From Glandiceps talaboti (lineage: Eukaryota > Hemichordata > Enteropneusta > Spengelidae), in the NCBI RefSeq assembly GCF_964340395.1, contig NC_135571.1, positions 13,878,546 through 13,942,545 on the forward strand: a stretch of DNA of 64,000 bases, read 5' to 3'. The stretch's first letter is position 1; the number at the start of each line of letters is the position of its first letter. Positions 47,401 through 61,300 of this stretch are shown here, in pieces. The notes under the pieces are model-generated. The model ran no database searches and was not told where the DNA came from. It saw only the letters and a program-made list of their open reading frames with translations. Position numbers and translations under genes: made by a program.

Positions 47401-50400
47401 CAAAGAACATGAAAAACAGTGACAACCTTATGTCACAAGTAGATTGTAACTTAATGAAGAAACATTTTGGAGATTAGAATAATTATATTATTGGCAGTAA
47501 TATTTTTCAACAAAATTCACAGTGAGTAGTGGCAACTTAAGAGTAAATATTAGAATCTGAATGACTGTTATTTCCTTGCTTCAATAAGATTATACTGTAC
47601 TTTTTGATTCATTCCTTTTAGGATGGATCCCCAAGGCCACCCAAGATGACACGAAAATAGAGGGCAGATGAACATCAGACAGCCAATCAGAAGTGAAAGA
47701 AGTAAGTGAACATTTGGAATTGTAAAATTACTGAAAATGGCCATTAGGTTTTTTGCCCAAAGTTGTTTTCTTTTAGCAATGGAAAGTACAAGTTATCTAA
47801 AGAGTCTTTCGTCAGTACTAAGAACGTGACAAACAGTGACAAACTTATGTCACAAGTAGATTGTAGCTGAATGAAGAAACATTTTGGAGATTAGCATAAT
47901 TATATTATTGGCAGTAATATTTTCAAAAAGGTCATTGTGAGAAGCGACAACTTAGAGTAAATATTAGAATCTGAATGACTGTTATTTCATTGCTTCAATA
48001 AGATTATACTGTACTGTTTGATTCATTCCTTTCAGGATGGATCCCCAAGGCCACCCAAGATGGCACGAAAATAGAGGGCAGATGAACATCAGACAGCCAA
48101 TCAGAAGTGAAAGAAGTAAGTGAACATTTGCAATTGTAAAATTACTGAAAATGGCCATTAGGTTTTTTGCCCAAAGTTGTTTTCTTTTAGCAATGGAAAG
48201 TACAAGTTATCTAAAGAGTCTTTCGTCTGTACTAAGCACATGACAAGCAGTGACAACCTCATGTCACAAGTAGATTGTAGCTGAATGAAGAAACATTTTG
48301 GAGATTAGCATAATTATATTATTGACAGTAATAATTTTCAAAAAGGTCATTGTGAGTAGAGGCATCTTAAGAGTAAATATTAGAATCTGAATGACTGTTA
48401 TTTCATTGCTTCAATAAGATTATACTGTACTGTTTGATTCATTCCTTTTAGGATGGATCCCCAAGGCCACCCAAGATGGCACGAAAATAGAGGGCAGATG
48501 AACATCAGACAGCCAATCAGAAGTGAAAGAAGTAAGTGAACATTTGGAATTGTAAAATTACTGAAAATGGCCATTAGGTTTTTTGCCCAAAGTTGTTTTC
48601 TTTTAGCAATGGAAAGTACAAGTTATCTAAAGAGTCTTTCGTCTGTACTAAGCACATGACAAGCAGAGACAACCTCATGTCACAAGTAGATTGTAGCTGA
48701 ATGAAGAAACATTTTGGAGATTAGCATAATTATATTATTGACAGTAATAATTTTCAAAAAGGTCATTGTGAGTAGAGGCATCTTAAGAGTAAATATTAGA
48801 ATCTGAATGACTGTTATTTCATTGCTTCAATAAGATTATACTGTACTTTTTGATTTATTCCTTTTAGGATGGATCCCCAAGGCCACCCAAGATGGCACGA
48901 AAATAGAGGGCAGATGAACATCAGACAGCCAATCAGAAGTGAAAGAAGTAAGTGAACATTTGGAATTGTAAAATTACTGAAAATGGCTATTGGGTTTTTT
49001 GCCCAAAGTTGTTTTCTTTTAGCAATGGAAAGTACAAGTTATCTAAAGAATCTTTCATTAGTACTAAGCACATGACAAGCAGTGACAAACTTATGTCACA
49101 AGTAGATTGTAGCTGAATGAAGAAACATTTTGGAGATTAGCATAATTATATTATTGACAGTAATAATTTTCAAAAAGGTCATTGTGAGTAGAGGCATCTT
49201 AAGAGTAAATATTAGAATCTGAATGACTGTTATTTCATTGCTTCAATAAGATTATACTGTACTGTTTGATTCATTCCTTTCAGGATGGATCCCCAAGGCC
49301 ACCCAAGATGGCACGAAAATAGAGGGCAGATGAACATCAGACAGCAAATCAGAAGTGAAAGAAGTAAGTGTACATTTGCAATTGTAAAATTACTGAAAAT
49401 GGACATTGGGTTTTTTGCCCAAAGTTGTTTTCTTTTAGCAATGGAAAGTACAAGTTATCTAAAGAGTCTTTCGTCAGTACTAAGCACATGACAAGCAGTG
49501 ACAAACTTATGTCACAAGTAGGTTGTAGCTGAATGAAGAAACATTTTGGAGATTAGCATAATTATATTATTGGCAGTAATATTTCCAAAAAGGTCATAGT
49601 GAGTAGCGGCAACTTAGAGTAAATATTAGAATCTGAATGACTGTTATTTCATTGCTTCAATAAGATTATACTGTACTGTTTGAGTCATTCCTTTCAGGAT
49701 GGATCCCCAAGGCCACCAAAGATGACACGAAAATAGAGGGCAGATGAACATCAGACAGCCAATCAGAAGTGAAAGAAGTAAGTGAACATTTGGAATTGTA
49801 AAATTACTGAAAATGGCCATTAGGTTTTTTGCCCAAAGTTGTTTTCTTTTAGCAATGGAAAGTACAAGTTATCTAAAGAGTCTTTCGTCAGTACTAAGCA
49901 CATGACAAGCAGTGACAACCTCATGTCACAAGTAGACTGTAGCTGAATGAAGAAACATTTTGGAGATTAGCATAATTATATTATTGGCAGTAATATTTTC
50001 AAAAAGGTCATAGTGAGTAGCGGCATCTTAAGAGTAAATATTAGAATCTGAATGACTGTTATTTCATTGCTTCAATAAGATTATACTGTACTGTTTGATT
50101 CATTCCTTTTAGGATGGATCCCCAAGGCCACCCAAGATGGCACGAAAATAGAGGGCAGATGAACATCAGACAGCCAATCAGAAGTGAAAGAAGTAAGTGA
50201 ACATTTGGAATTGTAAAATTACTGAAAATGGCCATTAGGTTTTTTGCCCAAAGTTGTTTTCTTTTAGCAATGGAAAGTACAAGTTATCTAAAGAGTCTTT
50301 CGTCTGTACTAAGCACATGACAAGCAGAGACAACCTCATGTCACAAGTAGATTGTAGCTGAATGAAGAAACATTTTGGAGATTAGCATAATTATATTATT

Positions 50401-53400
50401 GACAGTAATAATTTTCAAAAAGGTCATTGTGAGTAGAGGCATCTTAAGAGTAAATATTAGAATCTGAATGACTGTTATTTCATTGCTTCAATAAGATTAT
50501 ACTGTACTTTTTGATTTATTCCTTTTAGGATGGATCCCCAAGGCCACCCAAGATGGCACGAAAATAGAGGGCAGATGAACATCAGACAGCCAATCAGAAG
50601 TGAAAGAAGTAAGTGAACATTTGGAATTGTAAAATTACTGAAAATGGCTATTAGGTTTTTTGCCCAAAGTTGTTTTCTTTTAGCAATGGAAAGTACAAGT
50701 TATCTAAAGAATCTTTCATTAGTACTAAGCACATGACAAGCAGTGACAAACTTATGTCACAAGTAGATTGTAGCTGAATGAAGAAACATTTTGGAGATTA
50801 GCATAATTATATTATTGACAGTAATAATTTTCAAAAAGGTCATTGTGAGTAGAGGCATCTTAAGAGTAAATATTAGAATCTGAATGACTGTTATTTCATT
50901 GCTTCAATAAGATTATACTGTACTGTTTGATTCATTCCTTTCAGGATGGATCCCCAAGGCCACCCAAGATGGCACGAAAATAGAGGGCAGATGAACATCA
51001 GACAGCAAATCAGAAGTGAAAGAAGTAAGTGTACATTTGCAATTGTAAAATTACTGAAAATGGACATTAGTTTTTTTGCCAAAACTTGTTTTCTTTTAGC
51101 AATGGAAAGTACAAGTTATCTAAAGAGTCTTTCGTCAGTACTAAGCACATGACAAGCAGTGACAAACTTATGTCACAAGTAGGTTGTAGCTGAATGAAGA
51201 AACATTTTGGAGATTAGCATAATTATATTATTGGCAGTAATATTTCCAAAAAGGTCATAGTGAGTAGCGGCAACTTAGAGTAAATATTAGAATCTGAATG
51301 ACTGTTATTTCATTGCTTCAATAAGATTATACTGTACTGTTTGAGTCATTCCTTTTAGGATGGATCCCCAAGGCCACCCAAGATGACACGAAAATAGAGG
51401 GCAGATGAACATCAGACAGCCAATCAGAAGTGAAAGAAGTAAGTGAACATTTGGAATTGTAAAATTACTGAAAATGGCCATTAGGTTTTTTGCCCAAAGT
51501 TGTTTTCTTTTAGCAATGGAAAGTACAAGTTATCTAAAGAGTCTTTCGTCTGTACTAAGCACATGACAAGCAGTGACAACCTCATGTCACAAGTAGACTG
51601 TAGCTGAATGAAGAAACATTTTGGAGATTAGCATAATTATATTATTGGCAGTAATATTTTCAAAAAGGTCATAGTGAGTAGCGGCAACTTAGAGTAAATA
51701 TTAGAATCTGAATGACTGTTATTTCATTGCTTCAATACGATTATACTGTACTGTTTGATTCATTCCTTTAAGGATGGATCCCCAAGGCCACCCAAGATGG
51801 CACGAAAATAGAGGGCAGATGAACATCAGACAGCCAATCAGAAGTGAAAGAAGTAAGTGAACATTTGGAATTGTAACATTACTGAAAATGGCCATTAGGT
51901 TTTTTGCCCAAAGTTGTTTTCTTTTAGCAATGGAAAGTACAAGTTATCTAAAGAGTCTTTCGTTAGTACTAAGCACATGACAAGCAGTGACAAACTTATG
52001 TCACAAGTAGATTGTAGCTGAATGAAGAAATATTTTGGAGATTAGCATAATTATATTATTGACAGTAATAATTTTCAAAAAGGTCATTATGAGTAGAGGC
52101 ATCTTAAGAGTAAATATTAGAATCTGAATGACTGTTATTTCATTGCTTCAATAAGATTATACTGTACTGTTTGATTCATTCCTTTCAGGATGGATCCCCA
52201 AGGCCACCCAAGATGGCACGAAAATAGAGGGCAGATGAACATCAGACAGCCAATCAGAAGTGAAAGAAGTAAGTGTACATTTGCAATTGTAAAATTACTG
52301 AAAATGGCCATTAGGTTTTTTGCCCAAAGTTGTTTTCTTTTAGCAATGGAAAGTACAAGTTATCTAAAGAGTCTTTCGTCAGTACTAAGCACATGACAAG
52401 CAGTGACAAACTTATGTCACAAGTAGATTGTAGCTGAATGAAGAAACATTTTGGAGATTAGCATAATTATATTATTGGCAGTAATATTTTCAAAAAGGTC
52501 ATAGTGAGTAGCGGCAACTTAGAGTAAATATTAGAATCTGAATGACTCTTATTTCATTGCTTCAATAAGATTATACTGTACTGTTTGATTCATTCCTTTT
52601 TGAGGATGGATCCCCAAGGCCACCCAAGATGGCACGAAAATAGAGGGCAGATGAACATCAGACAGCCAATCAGAAGTTAAAGAAGTAAGTAAACATTTGG
52701 AATTGTAAAATTACTGAAAATGGCAATTAGGTTTTTAGCCCAAAGTTGTTTTCTTTTAGCAATGGAAAGTACAAGTTATCTAAAGAGTCTTTCGTTAGTA
52801 CTAAGCACATGACAAGCAGTGTCAAACTTATGTCACAAGTAGATTGTAGCTGAATGAAGAAACATTTTGGAGATTAGCATAATTATATTATTAGCAGTAA
52901 TATTTTTCAAAAAGGTCATAGTGAGTAGTGCCAACTTAAGAGTAAATATTAGAATCTGAATGACTGTTATTTCATTGCTTCAAAAATATTATACTGTACT
53001 GTTTGATTCATTCCTTTTAGGATGGATCCCCAAGGCCACCCAAGATGGCACGAAAATAGAGGGCAGATGAACATCAGACAGCCAATCAGAAGTGAAAGAA
53101 GTAAGTGAACATATGGAATTGTAAAATTACTGAAAATGGCCATTAGGTTTTTTGCCCAAAGTTGTTTTCTTTTAGCAATGGAAAGTACAAGTTATCTAAG
53201 GAGTCTTTCGTTAGTACCAAGCACATGACAAGCAGTGATGACAAACTTATGTCACAAGTAGATTGTAGCTGAATGAAGAAACATTTTGGAGATGAGCATA
53301 ATTATATTATTGGCAGTAATATTTTCAAAAAGGTCATAGTGAGTAGCGGCAACTTAAGAGTAAATATTAGAATCTGAATGACTGTTATTTCATTGCTTCA

Positions 53401-55184
53401 ATAAGATTATACTGTACTGTTTAATTCATTCCCTTCAGGATGGAACCCCAAGGCCACCCAAGATGGCACGAAAATAGAGGGCAGATGAACATCAGACAGC
53501 CAATCAGAAGTGAAATAAGTAAGTGAACATTTGGAATTGTAAAATTACTGAAAATGGCCATTAGGTTTTTTGCCCAAAGTTGTTTTCTTTTAGCAATGGA
53601 AAGTACAAGTTATCTAAAGAGTCTTTCGTCAGTACTAAGAACATGACAAACAGTGACAAACTTATGTCACAAGTAGATTGTAGCTGAATGAAGAAACATT
53701 TTGGAGATTAGCATAATTATATTATTGGCAGTAATATTTTCAAAAAGGTCATAGTGAGTAGCGGCAACTTAGAGTAAATATTAGAATCTGAATGACTGTT
53801 ATTTCATTGCTTCAATAAGATTATACTGTACTGTTTGATTCATTCCTTTAAGGATGGATCCCCAAGGCCACCCAAGATGGCACGAAAATAGAGGGCAGAT
53901 GAACATCAGACAGCCAATCAGAAGTGAAAGAAGTAAGTGAACATTTGGAATTGTAAAATTACTGAAAATGGCAATTAGGTTTTTAGCCCAAAGTTGTTTT
54001 CTTTTAGCAATGGAAAGTACAAGTTATCTAAAGAGTCTTTCGTCAGTACTAAGCACATGACAAGCAGTGACAAACTTATGTCACAAGTAGATTGTAGCTG
54101 AATGAAGAAACATTTTGGAGATTAGCATAATTATATTATTGGCAGTAATATTTTCAAAAAGGTCATAGTGAGAAGCGGCAACTTAGAGTAAATATTAGAA
54201 TCTGAATAACTGTTATTTCATTGCTTCAATAAGATTATACTGTACTTTTTGATTCATTCCTTTTAGGATGGATCCCCAAGGCCACCCAAGATGGCACGAA
54301 AATAGAGGGCAGATGAACATCAGACAGCCAATCAGAAGTGAAAGAAGTAAGTGAACATTTGGAATTGTAAAATTACTGAAAATGGGCATTAGGTTTTTTG
54401 CCCAAAGTTGTTTTCTTTTAGCAATGGAAAGTACAAGTTATCTAAAGAGTCTTTCGTCAGTACTAAGCACATGACAAGCAGTGACAAACTTATGTCACAA
54501 GTAGATTGTAGCTGAATGAAGAAACATTTTGGAGATTAGCATAATTATATTATTAGCAGTAATATTTTTCAAAAAGGTCATAGTGAGTAGTGGCAACTTA
54601 AGAGTAAATATTAGAATCTGAATGACTGTTATTTCATTGCTTCAAAAATATTATACTGTACTGTTTGATTCATTCCTTTTAGGATGGATCCCCAAGGCCA
54701 CCCAAGATGGCACGAAAATAGAGGGCAGATGAACATCAGACAGCCAATCAGAAGTGAAAGAAGTAAGTGAACATATGGAATTGTAAAATTACTGAAAATG
54801 GCCATTAGGTTTTTTGCCCAAAGTTGTTTTCTTTTAGCAATGGAAAGTACAAGTTATCTAAGGAGTCTTTCGTTAGTACCAAGCACATGACAAGCAGTGA
54901 TGACAAACTTATGTCACAAATAGATTGTAGCTGAATGAAGAAACATTTTGGAGATGAGCATAATTATATTATTGGCAGTAATATTTTCAAAAAGGTCATA
55001 GTGAGTAGCGGCAACTTAAGAGTAAATATTAGAATCTGAATGACTGTTATTTCATTGCTTCAATAAGATTATACTGTACTGTTTAATTCATTCCCTTCAG
55101 GATGGAACCCCAAGGCCACCCAAGATGGCACGAAAATAGAGGGCAGATGAACATCAGACAGCCAATCAGAAGTGAAAGAAGTAA

Positions 55185-55373
55185 GTGAAGATTTGGAATT
55201 GTAAAATTACAGAAAATGGACATTGGGTTTTTTGCCCAAAGTTGTTTTCTTTTACCAATGGAAAGTACAAGTTATCTAAAGAGTCTTTCGTCAGTACAAA
55301 GAACATGAAAAACAGTGACAACCTTATGTCACAAGTAGATTGTAACTTAATGAAGAAACATTTTGGAGATTAG
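55185..55373 (+). other. Variant unit subfamily lacking the first acceptor (copies near 55.2, 58.1 and 61.8 kb)
   Basis: These three copies share GTGAAGATTT (or GTGAATATTT), ACAGAAAATGGACATTGGG and TTTTACCAATGG or TTTTACGAATGG, where the AG before block 2 is destroyed. They also share AAGAACATGAAAAACAG and TTGTAACTTAATG. A shifted 62-codon frame opens as a result. Spacings are 2,909 and 3,741 bp (7 and 9 units). A relative at 47.3 kb keeps the AG. Confidence 0.8.
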
Positions 55374-58300
55374 AATAATTATATTATTGGCAGTAATATT
55401 TTTCAAAAAATTCACAGTGAGTAGCGGCAACTTAAGAGTAAATATTAGAATCTGAATGACTGTTATTTCCTTGCTTCAATAAGATTATACTGTACTTTTT
55501 GATTCATTCCTTTTAGGATGGATCCCCAAGGCCACCCAAGATGGCACGAAAATAGAGGGCAGATGAACATCAGACAGCCAATCAGAAGTGAAAGAAGTAA
55601 GTGAACATTTGGAATTGTAAAATTACTGAAAATGGCCATTAGGTTTTTTGCCCAAAGTTGTTTTCTTTTAGCAATGGAAAGTACAAGTTATCTAAAGAGT
55701 CTTTCGTCAGTACTAAGAACATGACAAACAGTGACAAACTTATGTCACAAGTAGATAGTAGCTGAATGAAGAAACATTTTGGAGATTAGCATAATTATAT
55801 TATTGGCAGTAATATTTTTCAAAAAGGTCATAGTGAGTAGTGGCAACTTAAGAGTAAATATTAGAATCTGAATGACTGTTATTTCATTGCTTCAATAAGA
55901 TTATACTGTACTGTATGATTCATTCCTTTTAGGATGGATCCCCAAGGCCACCCAAGATGGCACGAAAATAGAGGGCAGATGAACATCAGACAGCCAATCA
56001 GAAGTGAAAGAAGTAAGTGAACATTTGGAATTGTAAAATTACTGAAAATGGCCATTAGGTTTTTTGCCCAAAGTTGTTTTCTTTTAGCAATGGAAAGTAC
56101 AAGTTATCTAAAGAGTCTTTCGTCAGTACTAAGCACATGACAAGCAATGACAAACTTATGTCACAAGTAGATTGTAGCTGAATGAAGAAACATTTTGGAG
56201 ATTAGAATAATTATATTATTGGCCGTAATATTTTTCAAAAAGGTCACAGTGAGTAGCGGCAACTTAAGAGTAAATATTAGAATCTGAATGACTGTTATTT
56301 ATTGCTTCAATAAGATTATACTGTACTTTTTTATTCATTCCTTTCAGGATGGATCCCCAAGGCCACCCAAGATGGCACGAAAATAGAGGGCAGGAGAACA
56401 TCAGACAGCCAATCAGAAGTGAAAGAAGTAAGTGAACATTTGGAATTGTAAAATTACTGAAAATGGACATTAGGTTTTTTGCCCAAAGTTGTTTTCTTTT
56501 AGCAATGGAAAGTACAAGTTATCTGAAGAGTCTTTCGTCAGTACTAAGCACATGACAAGCAGTGACAAACTAATGTCACAAGTAGATTGTAGCTGAATGA
56601 AGAAACATTTTGGAGATTAGCATAATTATATTATTGGCAGTAATATTTTTCAAAAAGGTCACAGTGAGTAGCGGCAACTTAAGAGTAAATATTAGAATCT
56701 GAATGACTGTTATTTCATTGCTTCTATAAGATTATAGTGTACTGTTTGATTCATTCCTTTCAGGATGGATCCCCAAGGCTACCCAAGATGGCACGAAAAT
56801 AGAGGGCAGATGAACATCAGACAGCCAATCAGAAGTGAAAGAAGTAAGTGAACATTTGCAATTGTAAAATTACTGAAAATGGCCATTAGTTTTTTTGCCA
56901 AAACTTGTTTTCTTTTAGCAATGGAAAGTACAAGTTATCTAAAGAGTCTTTCGTCAGTACTAAGCACATGACAAGCAGTGACAATCTTATGTCACAAGTA
57001 GATTGTAGCTGAATGAAGAAACATTTTGGAGATTAGCATAATTATATTATTGGCAGTAATATTTTCAAAAAGGTCATAGTGAGTAGTGGCAACTTAAGAG
57101 TAAATATTAGAAACTGAATGACTGTTATTTCATTGCTTCAATAAGATTATACTGTTCTGTTTGATGCATTCCTTTCAGGATGGATCCCCAAGGCCACCCA
57201 AGATGGCACGAAAATAGAGGGCAGATGAACATCAGACAGGCAATCACAAGTGAAAGAAGTAAGTGAACATTTGGAATTGTAAAATTACTGAAAATGGCCA
57301 TTAGGTTTTTTGCCCAAAGTTGTTTTCTTTTAGCAATGGAAAGTACAAGTTATCTAAAGAGTCTTTCGTCAGTACTAAGCACATGACAAGCAGTGACAAA
57401 CTTATGTCACAAGTAGATTGTAGGTGAATCAAGAAACATTTTGGAGATTAGAATAATTATATTATTGGCAGTAATATTTTTCAAAAAGGTCATAGTGAGT
57501 AGTGCCAACTTAAGAGTAAATATTAGAATCTGAATGACTGTTATGTCATTGCTTCAATAAGATTATACTGTACTTTTTTATTCATTCCTTTCAGGATGGA
57601 TCCCCAAGGCCACCCAAGATGGCACGAAAATAGAGGGCAGGAGAACATCAGACAGCCAATCAGAAGTGAAAGAAGTAAGTGAACATTTGGAATTGTAAAA
57701 TTACCGAAAATGGGCATTAGGTTTTTTGCCCAAAGTTGTTTTCTTTTAGCAATGGAAAGTACAAGTTATCTAAAGAGTCTTTCGTCAGTACTAAGCACAT
57801 GACAAGCAGTGACAATCTTATGTCACAAGTAGATTGTAGCTGAATGAAGAAACATTTTGGAGATGAGCATAATTATATTATTGGCAGTAATATTTTCAAA
57901 AAGGTCATAGTGAGTAGCGGCAACTTAAGAGTAAATATTAGAATCTGAATGACTGTTATTTCATTGCTTCAATAAGATTATACTGTACTGTTTAATTCAT
58001 TCCCTTCAGGATGGAACCCCAAGGCCACCCAAGATGGCACGAAAATAGAGGGCAGATGAACATCAGACAGCCAATCAGAAGTGAAAGAAGTAAGTGAATA
58101 TTTGGAATTGTAAAATTACAGAAAATGGACATTGGGTTTTTTGCCCAAAGTTGTTTTCTTTTACCAATGGAAAGTACAAGTTATCTAAAGAGTCTTTCGT
58201 CAGTACAAAGAACATGAAAAACAGTGACAACCTTATGTCACAAGTAGATTGTAACTTAATGAAGAAACATTTTGGAGATTAGAATAATTATATTATTGGC

Positions 58301-61300
58301 AGTAATATTTTTCAAAAAATTCACAGTGAGTAGCGGCAACTTAAGAGTAAATATTAGAATCTGAATGACTGTTATTTCCTTGCTTCAATAAGATTATACT
58401 GTACTTTTTGATTCATTCCTTTTAGGATGGATCCCCAAGGCCACCCAAGATGGCACGAAAATAGAGGGCAGATGAACATCAGACAGCCAATCAGAAGTGA
58501 AAGAAGTAAGTGAACATTTGGAATTGTAAAATTACTGAAAATGGCCATTAGGTGTTTTGCCCAAAGTTGTTTTCTTTTAGCAATGGAAAGTACAAGTTAT
58601 CTAAAGAGTCTTTCGTCAGTACTAAGCACATGACAAGCAGTGACAAACTTATGTCACAAGTAGATTGTAGCTGAAGGAAGAAACATTTTGGAGATTAGCA
58701 TAATTATATTATTAGCAGTAATATTTTTCAAAAAGGTCATAGTGAGTAGTGGCAACTTAAGAGTAAATATTAGAATCTGAATGACTGTTATTTCATTGCT
58801 TCAATAAGATTATACTGTACTGTTTGATTCATTCCTTTTAGGATGGATCCCCAAGGCCACCCAAGATGGCACAAAAATAGAGGGCAGATGAACATCAGAC
58901 AGCCAATCAGAAGTGAAAGAAGTAAGTGAACATTTGGAATTGTAAAATTACTGAAAATGGCCATTAGGTTTTTTGCCCAAAGTTGTTTTCTTTTAGCAAT
59001 GGAAAGTACAAGTTATCTAAAGAGTCTTTCGTCAGTACTAAGAACATGACAAACAGTGACAAACTTATGTCACAAGTAGATTGTAGCTGAATGAAGAAAC
59101 ATTTTGGAGATTAGCATAATTATATTATTGGCAGTAATATTTTTCAAAAAGGTCATAGTGAGTAGTGGCAACTTAAGAGTAAATATTAGAATCTGAATGA
59201 CTGTTATTTCATTGCTTCAATAAGATTATACTGTACTGTATGATTCATTCCTTTTAGGATGGATCCCCAAGGCCACCCAAGATGGCACGAAAATAGAGGG
59301 CAGATGAACATCAGACAGCCAATCAGAAGTGAAAGAAGTAAGTGAACATTTGGAATTGTAAAATTACTGAAAATGGCCATTAGGTTTTTTGCCCAAAGTT
59401 GTTTTCTTTTAGCAATGGAAAGTACAAGTTATCTAAAGAGTCTTTCGTCAGTACTAAGCACATGACAAGCAATGACAAACTTATGTCACAAGTAGATTGT
59501 AGCTGAATGAATCAACATTTTGGAGATTAGAATAATTATATTATTGGCCGTAATATTTTTCAAAAAGGTCACAGTGAGTAGCGGCAACTTAAGAGTAAAT
59601 ATTAGAATCTGAATGACTGTTATTTATTGCTTCAATAAGATTATACTGTACTTTTTTATTCATTCCTTTCAGGATGGATCCCCAAGGCCACCCAAGATGG
59701 CACGAAAATAGAGGGCAGGAGAACATCAGACAGCCAATCAGAAGTGAAAGAAGTAAGTGAACATTTGGAATTGTAAAATTACCGAAAATGGGCATTAGGT
59801 TTTTTGCCCAAAGTTGTTTTCTTTTAGCAATGGAAAGTACAATTTATCTAAAGAGTCTTTCGTCAGTACTAAGCACATGACAAGCAGTGACAATCTTATG
59901 TCACAAGTAGATTGTAGCTGAATGAAGAAACATTTTGGAGATTAGCATAATTATATTATTGGCAGTAATATTTTCAAAAAGGTCATAGTGAATAGTGGCA
60001 ACTTAAGAGGAAATATTAGAATCTGAATGACTGTTATTTCATTGCTTCAATAAGATTATACTGTTCTGTTTGATGCATTCCTTTCAGGATGGATCCCCAA
60101 GGCCACCCAAGATGGCACGAAAATAGAGGGCAGATGAACATCAGACAGGCAATCACAAGTGAAAGAAGTAAGTGAACATTTGGAATTGTAAAATTACTGA
60201 AAATGGCCATTAGGTTTTTTGCCCAAAGTTGTTTTCTTTTAGCAATGGAAAGTACAAGTTATCTAAAGAGTCTTTCGTCAGTACTAAGAACATGACAAAC
60301 AGTGACAAACTTATGTCACAAGTAGATTGTAGCTGAATGAAGAAACATTTTGGAGATTAGCATAATTATATTATTGGCAGTAATATTTTTCAAAAAGGTC
60401 ACAGTGAGTAGCGGCAACTTAAGAGTAAATATTAGAATCTGAATGACTGTTATTTCATTGCTTCTATAAGATTATAGTGTACTGTTTGATTCATTCCTTT
60501 CAGGATGGATCCCCAAGGCCACCCAAGATGGCACGAAAATAGAGGGCAGATGAACATCAGACAGCCAATCAGAAGTGAAAGAAGTAAGTGAACATTTGCA
60601 ATTGTAAAATTACTGAAAATGGCCATTAGTTTTTTTGCCAAAACTTGTTTTCCTTTAGCAATGGAAAGTACAAGTTATCTAAAGAGTCTTTCGTCAGTAC
60701 TAAGCACATGACAAGCAGTGACAATCTTATGTCACAAGTAGATTGTAGCTGAATGAAGAAACATTTTGGAGATTAGCATAATTATATTATTGGCAGTAAT
60801 ATTTTCAAAAAGGTCATAGTGAGTAGTGGCAACTTAAGAGTAAATATTAGAAACTGAATGACTGTTATTTCATTGCTTCAATAAGATTATACTGTTCTGT
60901 TTGATGCATTCCTTTCAGGATGGATCCCCAAGGCCACCCAAGATGGCACGAAAATAGAGGGCAGATGAACATCAGACAGGCAATCACAAGTGAAAGAAGT
61001 AAGTGAACATTTGGAATTGTAAAATTACTGAAAATGGCCATTATTTTTTTTGCCCAAAGTTGTTTTCTTTTAGCAATGGAAAGTACAAGTTATCTAAAGA
61101 GTCTTTCGTCAGTACTAAGCACATGACAAGCAGTGACAAACTTATGTCACAAGTAGATTGTAGGTGAATGAAGAAACATTTTGGAGATTAGAATAATTAT
61201 ATTATTGGCAGTAATATTTTTCAAAAAGGTCATAGTGAGTAGTGCCAACTTAAAGAGTAAATATTAGAATCTGAATGACTGTTATGTCATTGCTTCAATA

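Noticed and set aside
50891-51082. Minus-strand frames of 62-77 codons with a hydrophobic segment in several array units
   Set aside because: They lie antisense to the splice-signal-bearing strand and are intact only in scattered copies. They have no splice or promoter signals of their own.
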